Of a DNA stretch of 64,000 nt, positions 1 through 12,700 are shown in pieces. The translations under genes were made by a program, and so were the position numbers. The stretch's first letter is position 1; every line of letters starts with the position of its first letter. The stretch is from contig CM029134.1 of assembly GCA_016859345.1 (NCBI GenBank), forward strand, positions 12,788,560-12,852,559. Reading direction: 5' to 3'. Below the pieces are notes generated by a model. The model saw nothing but the letters and a program-made list of their open reading frames with translations, had not been told where the DNA came from and ran no database searches. This DNA is from Istiophorus platypterus (Eukaryota > Chordata > Actinopteri > Istiophoriformes > Istiophoridae).

Positions 1-780
1 ATTACACATAGGGAGATAGATTTATGTCCTTGCATGGGAGTGCAACTGCATATATCCCTGCATTATTTTTCTGTTCAAAAGAGTGTGTCACTGTTTTAGC
101 ACTGCAGTCCTACAACAATATCAGATTCATGATGGACTTTAAAAGAAAATGCTCAAAATCGATGCAGCAAAACAGGAGATAATTTTTTTTAATTCCATGC
201 CTTCTTCTTCCTGGATGCCTATATCACTCACAATGCAACTTGCCCACAGACGGTTCAGTCAGAGATTGGGGGGGCGTTAGTCTACTAGTGGCTATAGTAG
301 CCCCGAGCCTCAAGCTTACAGGAGGAGTGGGCTTTGGAGGTCTGGTAAACTCACGACTTTCTAACTCCACACCCCCAGATTTCTTTCGTTTTCAAACTTA
401 GTCTTCTGCCCCAACCAACATTGACTAAAGTCATATCACTTGAGGCAATTTATCAGATTTTGCACAGCTTCCTATGGAGCCACAAAAGGCATTGTACAAT
501 TTTTCTCATATATGCAGTAGAACTCCCCAAGACCTGAAAAAAGTGATGTGTAAAATCAGTGGAGCTCCCATTCTATGTGTATTTGAAATGGCATCCTATG
601 TAAATTAAAGTGTTTAATTATTCAGTGAAGTCCGGCAAGGATGTGGTTCAATCCTGTTTTACAAGACAGACCGGTCTGCTCAGTATTAGATATGCTATGT
701 ATTACAGACTGGAAAAAGAAAAACTCCACAACAAAAAAAAAACAAAACACTATTATAGTGAAGCATGAAAATTTGTCTTA
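1..780. other. No exon recognised; intron or left-edge sequence of the SLC5A7-like gene
   Basis: No reading frame here resembles the next CHT exon on the minus strand. The stretch is AT-rich with short homopolymers. It is probably intron 2 of the partial SLC5A7-like gene. Confidence 0.4.
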
Positions 781-786
781 TCCAAA

Positions 787-1585
787 ATGAAAGACGTGGA
801 TGCTGTTAATGAGTTGACAGCCCAGGTCAGTCCCAATGTTGGAGTATACACTGCCTCTGCCAGACCAACGATGAAGCCTCCTCCAATAAATGTAGCTGCA
901 GGAAGCACACACGCACGCACATGCACGCACACGCACACACACACACACACACATGCATATATGTTAAACTCAGGATTTTGGGGGGGTTGCTGAGCTGACT
1001 GAGAACTGGAAGACACTATGTGTGCCCACCTATTCCAGCAAAATGACTGCACCGGACTCTAGGCTGCGCTGTGCTAAGTCACTAACTAAGTTAGCTGATG
1101 ACACCATAATGACTCGTCGAACAAAAAAAATCATTCATTTGGTCTTTTATGAGAGAAGTGGATACTCTTTGAATAGGAGTCTATTGGAGCTGCCATCAGT
1201 GGTATTGCACTTTACAATACTTAATGAGACATTATAGACTGTAAAATCTATATGAATAAACTTGAACTCATATTACAGCACAATTTAAGGCTGAAAAAAT
1301 GTGGCTAATTGTGACGATAGCTTTAATTCAAGAACAAAGCGAATCCAGATGTTCCCTACAAATCAGATGTTTCAGCTGTTTTGCCCCTGAACACTCACCT
1401 GCCATGGTGAAGACCCCCACCACTATGCTGATCCCTCTGTTTCCCAGCAGAGTAATCTCTTTCCAGTCAGCCTGGCTTTCTTTGTGCAACTGTCTGGACT
1501 TCCTGGAGGCCCAGATGCCGGTGCCCAGCACCATCAGGTAGAAGAGCACCATCACCACCAGTCTCAAAATGTTCAGGCTCATCAT
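787..1585 (-). CDS. High-affinity choline transporter-like (SLC5A7 family), 5' exons only, partial
   Basis: A sodium-coupled transporter of the SLC5 family, by similarity closest to the choline transporter CHT1 that supplies choline for acetylcholine synthesis. Exon 1 is 1399-1585. It starts at the ATG on the minus strand and encodes a first membrane segment (LVVMVLFYLMVLGTGIWASR), then a loop and TLLGNRGISIVVGVFTMA. It ends at a perfect CAG/GTGAGT donor. Exon 2 starts at 895 after CTTCCTGCAG and joins in phase to give FTMAATFIGGGFIVGLAEAVY, the conserved TM2 region of CHT proteins. The open frame runs on to TSFIL. The expected donor after codon ATT TTG G (position 782) reads ATAAGA instead of GTAAGA, so the exon end is uncertain. 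I find no third exon before the window edge. Sequence differences from CHT1 suggest a teleost paralog rather than slc5a7 itself. Confidence 0.75.
901..953. repeat. (CA)n-type microsatellite with CACG interruptions
   Basis: Alternating CA with CACG and CATG units is visible. On the minus strand it reads (GT)n and lies immediately upstream of the exon 2 acceptor of the SLC5A7-like gene, so it may act as part of that splice site. Confidence 0.9.
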
Positions 1586-2442
1586 TCATTGAGTGACTGA
1601 CTAAGAAGCCAACAGACTGTGGCTGCCTCAGCCTCTTTTAATATGATACCGTATCTTGAAAACCAGCTTGACCAGATTCTCATGAATTATAGGTCAACAG
1701 TGGTAACAGAGGAGAAATTTCTTTTTACCAAAAATAAAGTCAATTGCATTGTTTTTAAACTCTACAATGTATTAAAGAATGGAAGGTTTACTGGCAGATT
1801 AATTCTGTTATAGATTGCTTACATATTATATGTTTTATTACAGTATAATCAAGTTTTTTCATTCATTCATGCATTCAATGTAAATGAATTTGTAATGAAT
1901 GGGAAACATTCAACAGGCAAACCTGTCAATCAAACTGTGGCATTACATGGTTTAATTACATTCAATTAGCATGTAAGAGAGTTACAGCTTTGGATCCATC
2001 TAAATGAAAGACTCTTTTTCCTGTGCTTTTAACTGATTGGTCTCTCTACTGCACAACTTACTACTGCTATCTTTGTCAGTTTGCATTTTATTTTCATATT
2101 ATCTATTCTCAATATCTATTTTTGATGGATTTTATTTTGGCATTTATTGCTTGTTGTTTTTCTTAATCATGTCCTAATACTTTTCATTTCCCAAAGCACT
2201 TTGAATTTCATCTGTGTTTGAAATGTGCTGAATAAATAAACCTGCCTTACCTCACCTTTAATCTATATTAACCCTCCTGTTATGTTCATTTGTCAGGAAC
2301 AGCATGATGTGCCTGGGTCAATGTGACCCGCAACATGAAAGGAAGGTTAAGGTTAACTAGAGTCCATTCATCCATTTTCTGCTGCTTATCAGAACCAAGC
2401 CACTCCTCAAAGGAAACTCATTTCGACCACTTTTTTCTGCAA

Positions 2443-2790
2443 TCAGTTTCTTTCAGTCACTACCCAAAGCTCATAGTTGAGGGTTGGTTGGTAGAAGGAC
2501 GTGCTGAAACTCTCCCCAGCCGTTTCACACTTGACTGCAAACCCCCACAATGCATGCTGAAGGTGACAGTCTGATGAAGACAAAAGAACCACGTCATCTT
2601 CAAAAAGCAGAGAGCCAATACTGAGGTCCCCAAACTGGACATTCTCCTCCCGCTGGCTGTGCCTTGAAATCCTGTCCATGAAGGTCACAAATGGGACTGG
2701 TGACAAGGGAGAACTCTGGGGGAGGCGAACGCCCATTGTGAAAGGTACAGGGACTGAGTCATAGGCCCTCTGGCATTTCTGACATTTGAG
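2443..2790 (-). mobile_element. Degraded non-LTR retrotransposon (LINE) reverse-transcriptase fragment
   Basis: The minus-strand frame carries the palm-domain region of a fish LINE reverse transcriptase: a PLSPVPFVTFMDRISR-like segment, then FGDLSIGSLLFEDDVVLL. The catalytic motif should read FADD or YADD; here it is FEDD. The frame closes soon after and no 5' part of an element is visible. It is a dead, truncated copy. A second, more decayed copy of what looks like the same family lies at about 25815-26420 on the other strand. The clade is not certain. Confidence 0.8.
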
Positions 2791-2944
2791 AAGCTGGCAC
2801 AAGAAACGTTGAGCATATTTAGATGAAAATGATTATAGAATTTGTTGCTAATTAATTTCCTGTCAGTCAAGTTATCGATTCATTGACAAATCTAATTTAA
2901 TCGATGACTCACGTACACTGTTGACACTCTTAATTTGTAGACTA

Positions 2945-3085
2945 CAGCTGTTGAACAAATAACGGTGGGGTAAAAAGTACAATCTCTCCTCCTAAAATGT
3001 GGTGGGGTTAGAGTATAAAGTGGCATGAAAAGAATGTACTCAAGTAAAGCACCTCAAAAATTTGCTCTTCAGTACAGAACTGAGC
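2945..3085. repeat. Dispersed fish repeat with AGTA/CTTTTACTT-type words
   Basis: Words such as AAAAAGTACAATC, GTACTCAAGTAAAGCACCTC and TTCAGTACAGAAC occur together. Similar clusters are at 41255-41375 and 62885-62995. This matches the style of a common teleost interspersed repeat, but I cannot assign a family name. Confidence 0.5.
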
Positions 3086-5689
3086 AATTGTAGGTGCTTA
3101 CATTTCATCACTGGGGGCAACAAAAAAAACATAGAAACTTTAAATCTCTTCTGTCATCTGAAAGATTCCTGTTTTCAGGGGCTCTCAGCTGACTTGATGA
3201 TACATTTTTCTTCAAGCTTTTCAATTCAGTTATCGAACATGCAAAAAGAACAGCAGCGGGACAATCCTGAGAAGCAGAACTGGGAACAACTGTCTTTTAC
3301 CTGACTACCTCTTCACAGCAACTCTGCAGGTCGTTGTGGCAGAGAGCCTTCAACGTGGTATCACCCTGTGAAAATGATGTGTTTATGACCACGGTTTACT
3401 AAAATACCCACAGGGTTAGAGGAGTTTAGGTCCCATGAGAGTTTAGGTCCCATGTTTGTAATGACAGCGGCTCTTGGCCCCTCTCGGTATTGTTATTGCT
3501 CCTGATGCATTACCTTTAGAAATAGCCTCGATCTGGGCAGGGAACTTTCTCAACGGCCTCGGAGATATCAACTACTGGCGACGAGCGCTCGTCCTCCCGG
3601 TCCCATGCTCGCCCCCAGCGACCCCCGCCACGCACCTGTCAGCACAGGCGAAGCGGGCCTGGTGAGAAGGAATGACGGTGAGCACAAGCCCCTTTTCTCA
3701 TTTGATTTCATTTTACGTGGCATCTAAATAAATGCCATAAATGCCACATCCAGTCCTTGAATGCATTTATGAAAGCCAACTGGAAACTCAGCATATTTCA
3801 GGCTCTTTTCTCCAACTGCTGCAATTACTGCTTGAAGCTTTCACTACAACATTAATTCTTCCAGGTTTTCAGGTCTTTACTATAAGTTGATCATAAGACA
3901 AAGGTGAAAAGCCATCTTACTCTGGCTCCTACAGTGAGAAAGGGTTACTGCAGGGCTGTATTATTAAATACAGTAAAATAAGATGTCACTATAATCATGT
4001 TTTATTTGCAGAGTTGGGATAAATTGGTTTCCAACAAGTGCAGGCGCGTATAAAAATAGCACAATGAAACTTCAGGGAAATAACCCATTATTCTGGTGAT
4101 TATTTAGCAGGCACTTTATGAGCTGACGTGCTCAGTGATAAACAACTAACTGCAGCTCAGTCACCCTGTCTGAGAAACAGCCACAGAGGGTCAAGCTGAA
4201 GTAGAGCCAGCTGTTGCATACTAGTTCGATACCATTCAGAAATTTATTTATATGCTTTGGGAGTTCACTATTCCCTGAAGCCCCAGTCAACATATTGATG
4301 TCTGACCAGTGGTAAAAACCTCAAACATGTTTAGTTTACTATCACTGAAAACAGAAACCAGTAAATATTCACATTTGTAAAGCTAGTTATAATGTTTTTT
4401 CTTTTTTCTTTTTGTTTGATTTCTGCTGGCCTGGGAAAATAATGACAGTGCAATGTATAAGGAAGAGCAACAGGGGCCCAAAAACACATTTTTTTCCTGG
4501 AACCCCTTAAAAGGTTTATCTTCATGAACTCTCTAACATTAGGTGATATATTGCCCTGCAAAACAATTTACTGCATTTTATATTTACATTACTGGTTATT
4601 GAAAATCTTAATCTGCAAAGTAGAATTAGTTTTCAATTGAATTTACAGGAGAAAAAAGTGTAGTATTTTCCTGCGAAATACAGTATCGATATAAAATAGC
4701 ATAAATACTCAAATAACTCAAGGCTGTATATACTTTAATAAGTAAATGTACTTGGCTTAGTTACTTAATCATGTGTGCCCTAACAAAGCTAGAATATTCT
4801 AAGAAAACATTTGACAGCCAGCAAATTAAATTCAGTCAACAGCTGACTTCAGATGCCAATATAAATGAGGACAGAAGCCATTTGCTGGCCCTCAGTGTGG
4901 CAGGTTTTCAGTCAATGAGACGACTGAATGAACATCGCCCACCCCTGATGCAGGCCTACTTACCGGTCTATTCATTTGGTCGGCCATCGGTGTGGATGAA
5001 AATAGATTAAACCAGACCTTCCTTCCTCTCCTCCTCTACCTCACTGCCAATCCTAATCCCTGTTCAAATGACGGGGGAGTCCGGGAGCTCATCACTGGTA
5101 TCCTACCTGATGTAGGGGGTGAAAGAAATTCCCTGTAAATTAACTGTAAGGTGAGCTAGGAGAAAAAAAGATGACAGTATTTGCAGTTTGGTTGTTTTCA
5201 TCTGGCTAAAGGCTCCTCAGTTGATTTATTGACGTGGAGATATAACTCTTCACCTCTCCAAACCCAGAGATTTAAAATTAGCCAATGTGGATATTAAATG
5301 ATAAATTATGCAAATGCAGGTTTCATATCTTGCCTAAGATATTTTATAGAACATAATTTTTGGTCATGGTTTGGAAAGCACTTGAAGATCAGCTGCTTTT
5401 TTTTTTTTTTTCTAGTTATGAAACTGGAAGCAAAGTTGACAGCCCAGTTGAGGCTAGTGTATTTACCCAGTCAGAGGCCTGCGATTATGTCTGGGGGAAA
5501 AGGCAGAACTGTACAGCAGCTGTTGTTCGGCCTATTTTAGTCGGCATCTGCGTCAAGCTAATTTTTCCATATGTTTTATCAGCTCAGAGATTTCAAACAA
5601 TATACGTGTGTTAATTATCATTAAAAGCTGTCTTGGGTTTTAATATGCATTTGATTAACAGAAAATTACGAGAGAATAGTAAACTGTGC

Positions 5690-5690
<1 letters not shown>

Positions 5691-5762
<72 letters not shown>
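5691..5762. repeat. Compound microsatellite (CT)n(AT)n
   Basis: About 12 CT units run directly into about 24 AT units. Open frames translated across it (YIYIY or SLSLS) are artefacts. Confidence 0.95.
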
Positions 5763-5763
<1 letters not shown>

Positions 5764-5929
5764 TGATAATTTGCAAAACCTTTCATACTTTGCACCAGCT
5801 GACAATTGTTTAAGTTCCAGCGTCTTTTCCTACAATAAAGAATATGGCACAAATATGCCCAATCTATCATAATATTAAAAAAGTGAAATACTTCGGGGCC
5901 CCTACTTTATCTGCCGCATTAAATATCGT

Positions 5930-6760
5930 TTGCATCGGGGAAGATCACGATCTTATCACGTCTGTAAAAAGGCCGCAGCGTGTGGCGCATTGTCCGTCAG
6001 CGCCGCGAAGCGGCAAAACGCGCACTTCACGCTTCCACCGCTGGAGGCAGCAACGGTCGCTAACGTCGCGGCGCAGGCGCGTTGGCGCTTCACACAACCG
6101 CAATAAGCAAACATGGCGGCGGCCGTCGACAGTGTTGTGAAAGTGTAAGTTTACCTTTAATTATCTTAAGAGCCACACGACCAGACGCGCTGGGGCGAAC
6201 GTGTGACCGACCTAACGTCGTTTTTACTGCGAAAATGCGGAACGACGCGAACGCAGCGTCCTCCGAATCCGGATACAATAACTGTCCCAAGAGAATAACG
6301 TTATCCAGTGAGCCACGGTTAGCTTGTTAGCAGCGAGACAATATAAACGAGGCGAGCCCGCCGTGTGGCTTCGTTTTAACCGCCGCTCGCCGCCGACTTC
6401 GCGGACCCACGGGTGTTTTTTTCCGGGTGGTGCCGCACACACGTCGTCGCCCCCCCCCCACCCAGCGCCGCGGGTCGGGCGAGGGGAGAGAGAGAGTTGG
6501 ATTCCCGGTTGAAGTGTCAGCCTCGGCGGGGGCGCTTTGTTGTGGCGAGAGACTCGCTAACGATCGACCCTTTTGTTCCGACGTCCGTCCGTCCGTCGCC
6601 ACCGTCGGCGTTTAGGTGTAGGAACGAAAAGGCGCCGACGGTGAATGATGGAGAACGATCAGGCTGCTCCGAGACCGAAGACGAACGTAAACAGCGCTGT
6701 TTTTTTTTGAGAGAAAAGGCACTAGATCGTGCACTGAACTATAGATTTTAATTAACGTAA
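5930..6760 (+). promoter_or_regulatory. CpG-rich promoter and 5' region of dpf2
   Basis: CpG density rises sharply here against AT-rich flanks and covers the first exon and the start of intron 1. The ATG at 6113 sits in a good context (AAACATGGC). No TATA box is evident, in keeping with a broadly expressed CpG-island gene. The transcription start cannot be placed from sequence alone. Confidence 0.7.
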
Positions 6761-9700
6761 AGCCGAAGATGGCTGCCATACTATGATATTAAGAGACCGC
6801 AAATTGCTGGAGGTGAGGATGATGAAGTAAGATGTAGTATGCCAGCGAAGTATCGGTAGGTTTAAAGGTAAAACCACCTTCGGGGATCACGCTGCTCCTT
6901 TGTGGTCCACTTGTACGAAAACCAGTTAACGTGTCCTCAGTGTAGGAGCAGTTCAGATCACAGCGGCACAGTGTAGCTCTGCCAGCCCCACGACCATTCA
7001 AAAAAATGTGTTTTAGTCTGAAAAAGTAGTTTTATCGTGAATTTGTCCTTTTCTTTCTAACTGGTGTGCACAAACACGTTGATTGACTCCAACTGATAAA
7101 TAGACCAGGCTTATATATCGTATATGAGAAGGTATATGAGAGGATTTATCTTTTCAGTAAAAATATTTCTAAATAAAATGAAGTTTTGCAATGACATTAT
7201 TTGTTGATCAGAGAGAACTGAGAACATTTTTTTTTAACTGTAAGATGTTTCACTTAATATATGCCTGAAAGGGATTTTTGAGAGGGATTTATGTAATAAT
7301 TTTACATGGTCTTATTCATGAAGGGGACTGTCTTAACGCGGTTGAGAGCTCCAGAAAAAGCCAGTGAGTGGCTAGTAGTCTGTCAAACTAATTTTCACAA
7401 GGTCAAAAATGAACATGGGCACTAAAATTTGGAGGGTTGTTATCTCTGTGCATGCGGTGTTTAGACCTGCAACGACTGGTCGATTAATGAATGAGTTGAT
7501 TGACAGAAAAATAATAGTCGAATTTTCATAATCAGTTAACTGTTTTGGGTCATTTAAAAAATGTGTAAGTTCTCCAAATATTAAAATTTTCTGTTTTGTT
7601 ATTTCTCTGTCAAATTAAAATCAATAAATTTGATTTTGGACTGTTTATGAGCCATAACTGACATACGAAGAGGTCGCTTTGGGAATCTACAGTGGACATT
7701 TCACAACTTTTTGGCGTATTACAGACCAAATGAATACTCAAGAAAAAGATATTAATTAATCATTTAGATAATTGTTGGTTGCAGCCCTTTTAATTTTTTA
7801 TGATTTTTTTTAAAAAAAGCAACACAACATGTTAGAGGATAAAAATGTTGCCAAAAACTTGAGAACCACAAGTCCATGTTAGGGATAAAAGTATGGAAAT
7901 ATAGAGTGGGTTGCATAAAAGTAAGGATGCATTTAAATTTCAGAGATAGTTCATGCACACATAAAATTAATACCTCAACAGAGTTTGACTCACTGTTTGT
8001 CATTTTAAATTCGTTTCATTTGCCAATTTATCCTGCAGGGAATATTAGCAGTCTGTTCCGATCTGTGTTACTTGACCTGTCAGTGTCCAACTTCCACATT
8101 TCAGGCTGGGAGAGCAGTATTACAGAGATGCCATGGAGCAGTGTCATAGTTACAATGCTCGTCTGTGTGCTGAACGTAGCATCCTCATGCCTTTCCTGGA
8201 CTCTCAGACTGGTGTAGCCCAGTCGAACTGTTACATCTGGATGGAGAAGAGACACCGGAGTGCAGGTACATAACTATTGCATAATGATTATCAATAAATT
8301 GACTTTCAGTTCAGGTAAATTATGATGACATTGTCAAATCGTGTCATCATTTTTGCAAAATTGCCAGAGATCACACCAAAACTCACTTACCCTTTTGGTT
8401 TTCCTAATTGTACTTCTGTACTTCTGTGTCCCATTAGGTGTAGCTCCAGGGCAGCTGTACACCTACCCAGCCCGTCGCTGGAGGAAGAAACGGCGTTCTC
8501 ATCCCCCTGAGGACCCCCGGTTGGCTTTCCCTCCTCTTAAAGCAGGTATCACATTCGATGGCACAATATTGGTTGACTTCTTTCCTTCTGGTGGAACTTT
8601 ACCAGTAAAATTTACTAACTATATTTAGTAAGTATCTGTTTATATTTAAGAATTGTGAGTAGAAACCTCCGTGTGTTAAGTAATTGGTTTTGCTTGTGTC
8701 TCTTTTTCTGTGTTCATGTCACGTCAATGCATGCATTACTGTTGTGCTTGGTGTGTGCAGCAGATTTGGAGCTGGGTCTGAAGCGTGACGCGTTGGGGAC
8801 AGTAGATGGCAGCAGTCTGGAGGCCCTGTTGAAAGGGGAGCCCCTCGACAGGAGGAGTGGTGTGTCGGACCTCCGTGGCCCAGAGGATGACCCAGCTTCC
8901 GTGGAGCCTCCTGCCACGTCGACGGTCACTCAGACATCCTCTGGGCGTGTCCGCAAGGTCAGGCTCAAAGCTGGCTGGACACTTATTTTCTTTCCATGCA
9001 GCTGCCATCTAGGGCATAGCAGTTAATGCAAAATCATCAGTCACTTTAGGAGAATTTAAACTCAATAACCCAGTGCCTTTTTGTGTGATGAATTTATATA
9101 CTACACCACATGATTCTGCATATGAACAGGTTTATGTTGTTTTATGATTGTCTGCTTTCATTTTACAGCAGTATTTTTCACCCAGAGTTTTAATTTCAGC
9201 CCTCTATCTATTCCACTCCAACATAATGTTACCCTTCATCTTAAACCTCCCTAATTTCTGCATTTTGAAATTAGTCCCAGTCAGAGGCAGGCTATAAAAT
9301 CAGGAGGACTTACTACATTTAGTACAACGAGACCTAAAACAGACCCTCTCACTGCAGAGAGTCCTGGACCACGATGACTACTTGGATGACCTGGATGATG
9401 AAGACTTTGAGGACGAGACTCCTAAGAGACGAGGCAAGAGCAAGTCCAAGGTCTGTGCCGTGTCTTATTCTGCAGTCAGTCAGTCATACCACAGTCACAA
9501 GATTCAGTTTAGCACCCAAATTTCTAGTCTGTTCATATTTTATAGTTCAGAAGAAATGTGACAATTTTCTGCCTTCCTTGTTCTTATATGATAGTAAATT
9601 GAATAATTTTGGGGTATTGGGTAAGACATTTAATGATGTCTCTTTGTGCTGTAGAACATTAAGATGGTCATATTTCTGTTTTCTGATGTTTTATAGACCA

Positions 9701-12700
9701 AAGAGTTGTTAAAAAAAATGTATATACTGAAAATAATCAGTTGTTGTAGCCCTACTCTCAGTAAAGAGAAATTGTTACAGAAAAAATGTCAGCTGTTGAA
9801 TGGGTTCTGCAGGGTCGCAGTGACAAGAACGGCAAGAAGAAAACTGAGGCTGCAGCTGCAGCGCTGGAAGAGAGGGACAAACCTTACGCCTGCGACAGTG
9901 AGTAGAAGCTTCCTTGTAAGGACACGTGTGTGTCATGCATGTCAGCAAGAGAGGCTTTTGCTTTTTCCCCCCTGAAAGACAAAAACAAGCCTTCTGCCAT
10001 GCATGGTGTGATCTGAAAGACCTCATCTGGGGCTAAAGTTTGGTGACATAGCAATTGGAAAAATTTCCGAACGGGATGCATTTTTTTCTTTTTTGCTTTT
10101 TTGCTTTTTTCTTTTTTTCTTTTTTTCCTTTTTGCTTTTTTCCCCTCCCCCCCGAGATGCCGCTCAGTGTGTGCTCTGTAACTTACTGCTGGCCGTAGCT
10201 CATTGTGCAAATGCTCACCTCCGCCGTATGAGTGAAATAAGTGTGGAAATGTTTTTTGTTTTTTATTTTTTTTTAAAAACAGTTTTGGGGTGATGAACGG
10301 CACAGTTTAGCGGTTCCACCTTGGGCCTTCTTGGACGGTACTTAGCATTAGTCGCCATCACTATAACACTTTTTTATGACCGTGTGTGTGTGTGTCAGTC
10401 TGTGGAAAGCGCTACAAGAACCGTCCTGGCCTGAGCTACCACTATACACACTCACACCTGGCGGAGGAGGAGGGCGAGGACCGCGAGGAGATCGAGGCAC
10501 CACCCACTCCTCGCCAGCCTGAGGAGCAGAAGAGTGAGTCACTCTCTAGTGCTGAGAGAGAGACAGAGAGAGAAGGGAAGGAGGTTTGGTTGCATGCCAT
10601 GTAGCATGTGTGTGTTTGTTCAAGGGAAGTCTCTCTCTCATACTTTTTTAATTTTTTTTTTTTAATTTTTTTTTTTTTTTTTACCTCCGCTCTTTTCATT
10701 TTTTGATTTTCAAACTGATTTTGAATTCCAACTTGGAGATTAAACTCCATGTTCCTACCTGAAACATGCTTTCACAGTTGGGATTCCTGGCATTTTTTTC
10801 GGCATATCATCCATCCCTTTTTTTTTTATTATTATTTTTTAACCCCAACATATCCATCGCATTGCTGTTGTTGCACGCGACACCGTGTTAGCAAATACAT
10901 ACAAGTGCGTTTTGTCAGTTGTCAGTCATTCATTAGTTTGGATCATGATCAAATTCATCTTCGGTCAGGTACTGATAAATGATGGCGTTTATAGCAGACA
11001 CGGCAGAAACAGGTTTGTACTTTGAATTTTAAACTATTTAATTTGTAAAATGTATGATAATACAATAATTTAGTGATTCTCCAGTTTGTTCATCTGGAAG
11101 AAGACCGAGGTATTTAACTTGCCTTCCATGATAAATTTTAAAGTGACAGTTCTAATGTGCACTGAGTAATTTCCTCACTCACTCTCCTGCTCAGCTACTA
11201 AGAAGGGTCCCAACGGGCTGGCGCTGCCTAATGATTACTGTGACTTCTGTCTGGGAGACTCCACCTTGAACCAGAAGACTGGCCAATCAGAAGAGCTGGT
11301 ATCTTGCTCAGACTGTGGACGCTCAGGTATGAATTTGTTATGCCTATTTTCATTGTAATCGATAGATACTATTCAGCTGTAGCTAGCTGGCTTATTAATT
11401 AATTAACAAATTAATTGAGCAATAACCTCATTAGTTTGTTGAAAAGGCTGTCTTTGGATGACTATTTGATGTTTCCAGTGGATTTATTCTGAAATGAGAA
11501 TCCTATAAATGGTTTCACTAATATACACTTGATGGCTACTTGATACTGTGCTTAAAGACAAAGGCAAAAGCTGCACAATTAACCAGTTTATGATCTGTGT
11601 AGAAGAAACAGCAATGTTTTTGTATCGCAGTGTAGAGGTAATCATAATGTTAAACTCGCTATTTTGTTCTGTTTTGCTGCTTAACTTACACACTTATTTG
11701 TCTTTTCACTTAAAATATAAGTGTCCACGTACAGCCGTTGCTCATGTGGATGCCATGCCCTCTTCTTCCCGCAGGCCACCCAACATGCCTGCAGTTCACA
11801 CCTGTGATGATGGCAGCAGTGAAGACCTACCGCTGGCAGTGCATCGAGTGCAAGTGCTGCAACGTGTGCGGCACCTCAGAGAACGATGTGAGCCCTTTCC
11901 CAATATTCCCAGCAAAAATAGAACGTGAAATGTAATTGTGGAGTTAAAAAAAAAAAAAAAAAAGAAGAAAGAAAAACGAGACACACATACACATTTTATC
12001 CAAGTTTACCTGAAGGAAACAATGGACTGTTTACAGTTTCTACAGTTGCCAATGACACCAATTGATAAACAAGGCTCACGTGATTTTTGTGTTTGTCTTT
12101 TTTTGTTTTTTTTGTATGTGATTTTTAACATACAACCTAACACCTCGATGGCAGCTGTATTTTGAACTCCTGAATGGGAGTCCATGGTTCTTGACAGCCT
12201 TTGCCGTTGTCTGTCGGCCATTATCCATCTAAAATCAGCAACCACTGTGTAAGACGAATATACTTAGCGTTAAAAAAACATACAAGTCAAACATTAAGCA
12301 GAGCTGGCAACCTATGACAGCAGGTGGGTTAAAAGTGACGAGAAAAGGTCAAGGTCAACTTTAATCTCTTCTGGAGAAAGTGTCATTAGGGCCTCAACTT
12401 TAAAACATCAAAGTCATGGAAATGCAGATGACAGTATCTTGAACACCAATGACGCATGAATACAAACAGACGAAAAAACAAAAACAAACACAAAACATTA
12501 GCCCCAGTCTAATCAAAGATTGACTCTTTTTCCCCTGGATATTGGACTACGGCCACTCTACCTTCATAAAACTACACCCATGTCATCTTGCACTAAACAG
12601 ATCACATAAACATTATTTAGATGAAAATGAAATGTCTACATTTTAGAATAAAATTACATTCTGAGTTTTTATGGTTTAACCTAAATCATCCAGTTGATCA

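Larger units (their letters stand above)
1586..6112. other. Intergenic region between two divergent genes
   Basis: This 4.5 kb separates the minus-strand SLC5A7-like start from the plus-strand dpf2 start. It holds a LINE fragment (about 2443-2790), a stretch of the dispersed fish repeat rich in AGTA/CTTTTACTT (about 2945-3085), a short duplication of GTTTAGGTCCCATG at 3426-3455, and a (CT)n(AT)n microsatellite. A GC-rich patch at 3460-3665 has an open frame that I do not recognise. I see no convincing exon. Confidence 0.6.

Noticed and set aside
3474..3665. Plus-strand GC-rich 63-codon frame
   Set aside because: No family resemblance and no splice or start context; kept only as a note in the intergenic entry.
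6082..6751. Several Arg/Pro-rich frames in the dpf2 CpG island
   Set aside because: High GC lowers stop-codon frequency; none shows conserved features, and dpf2 exon 1 accounts for the start.
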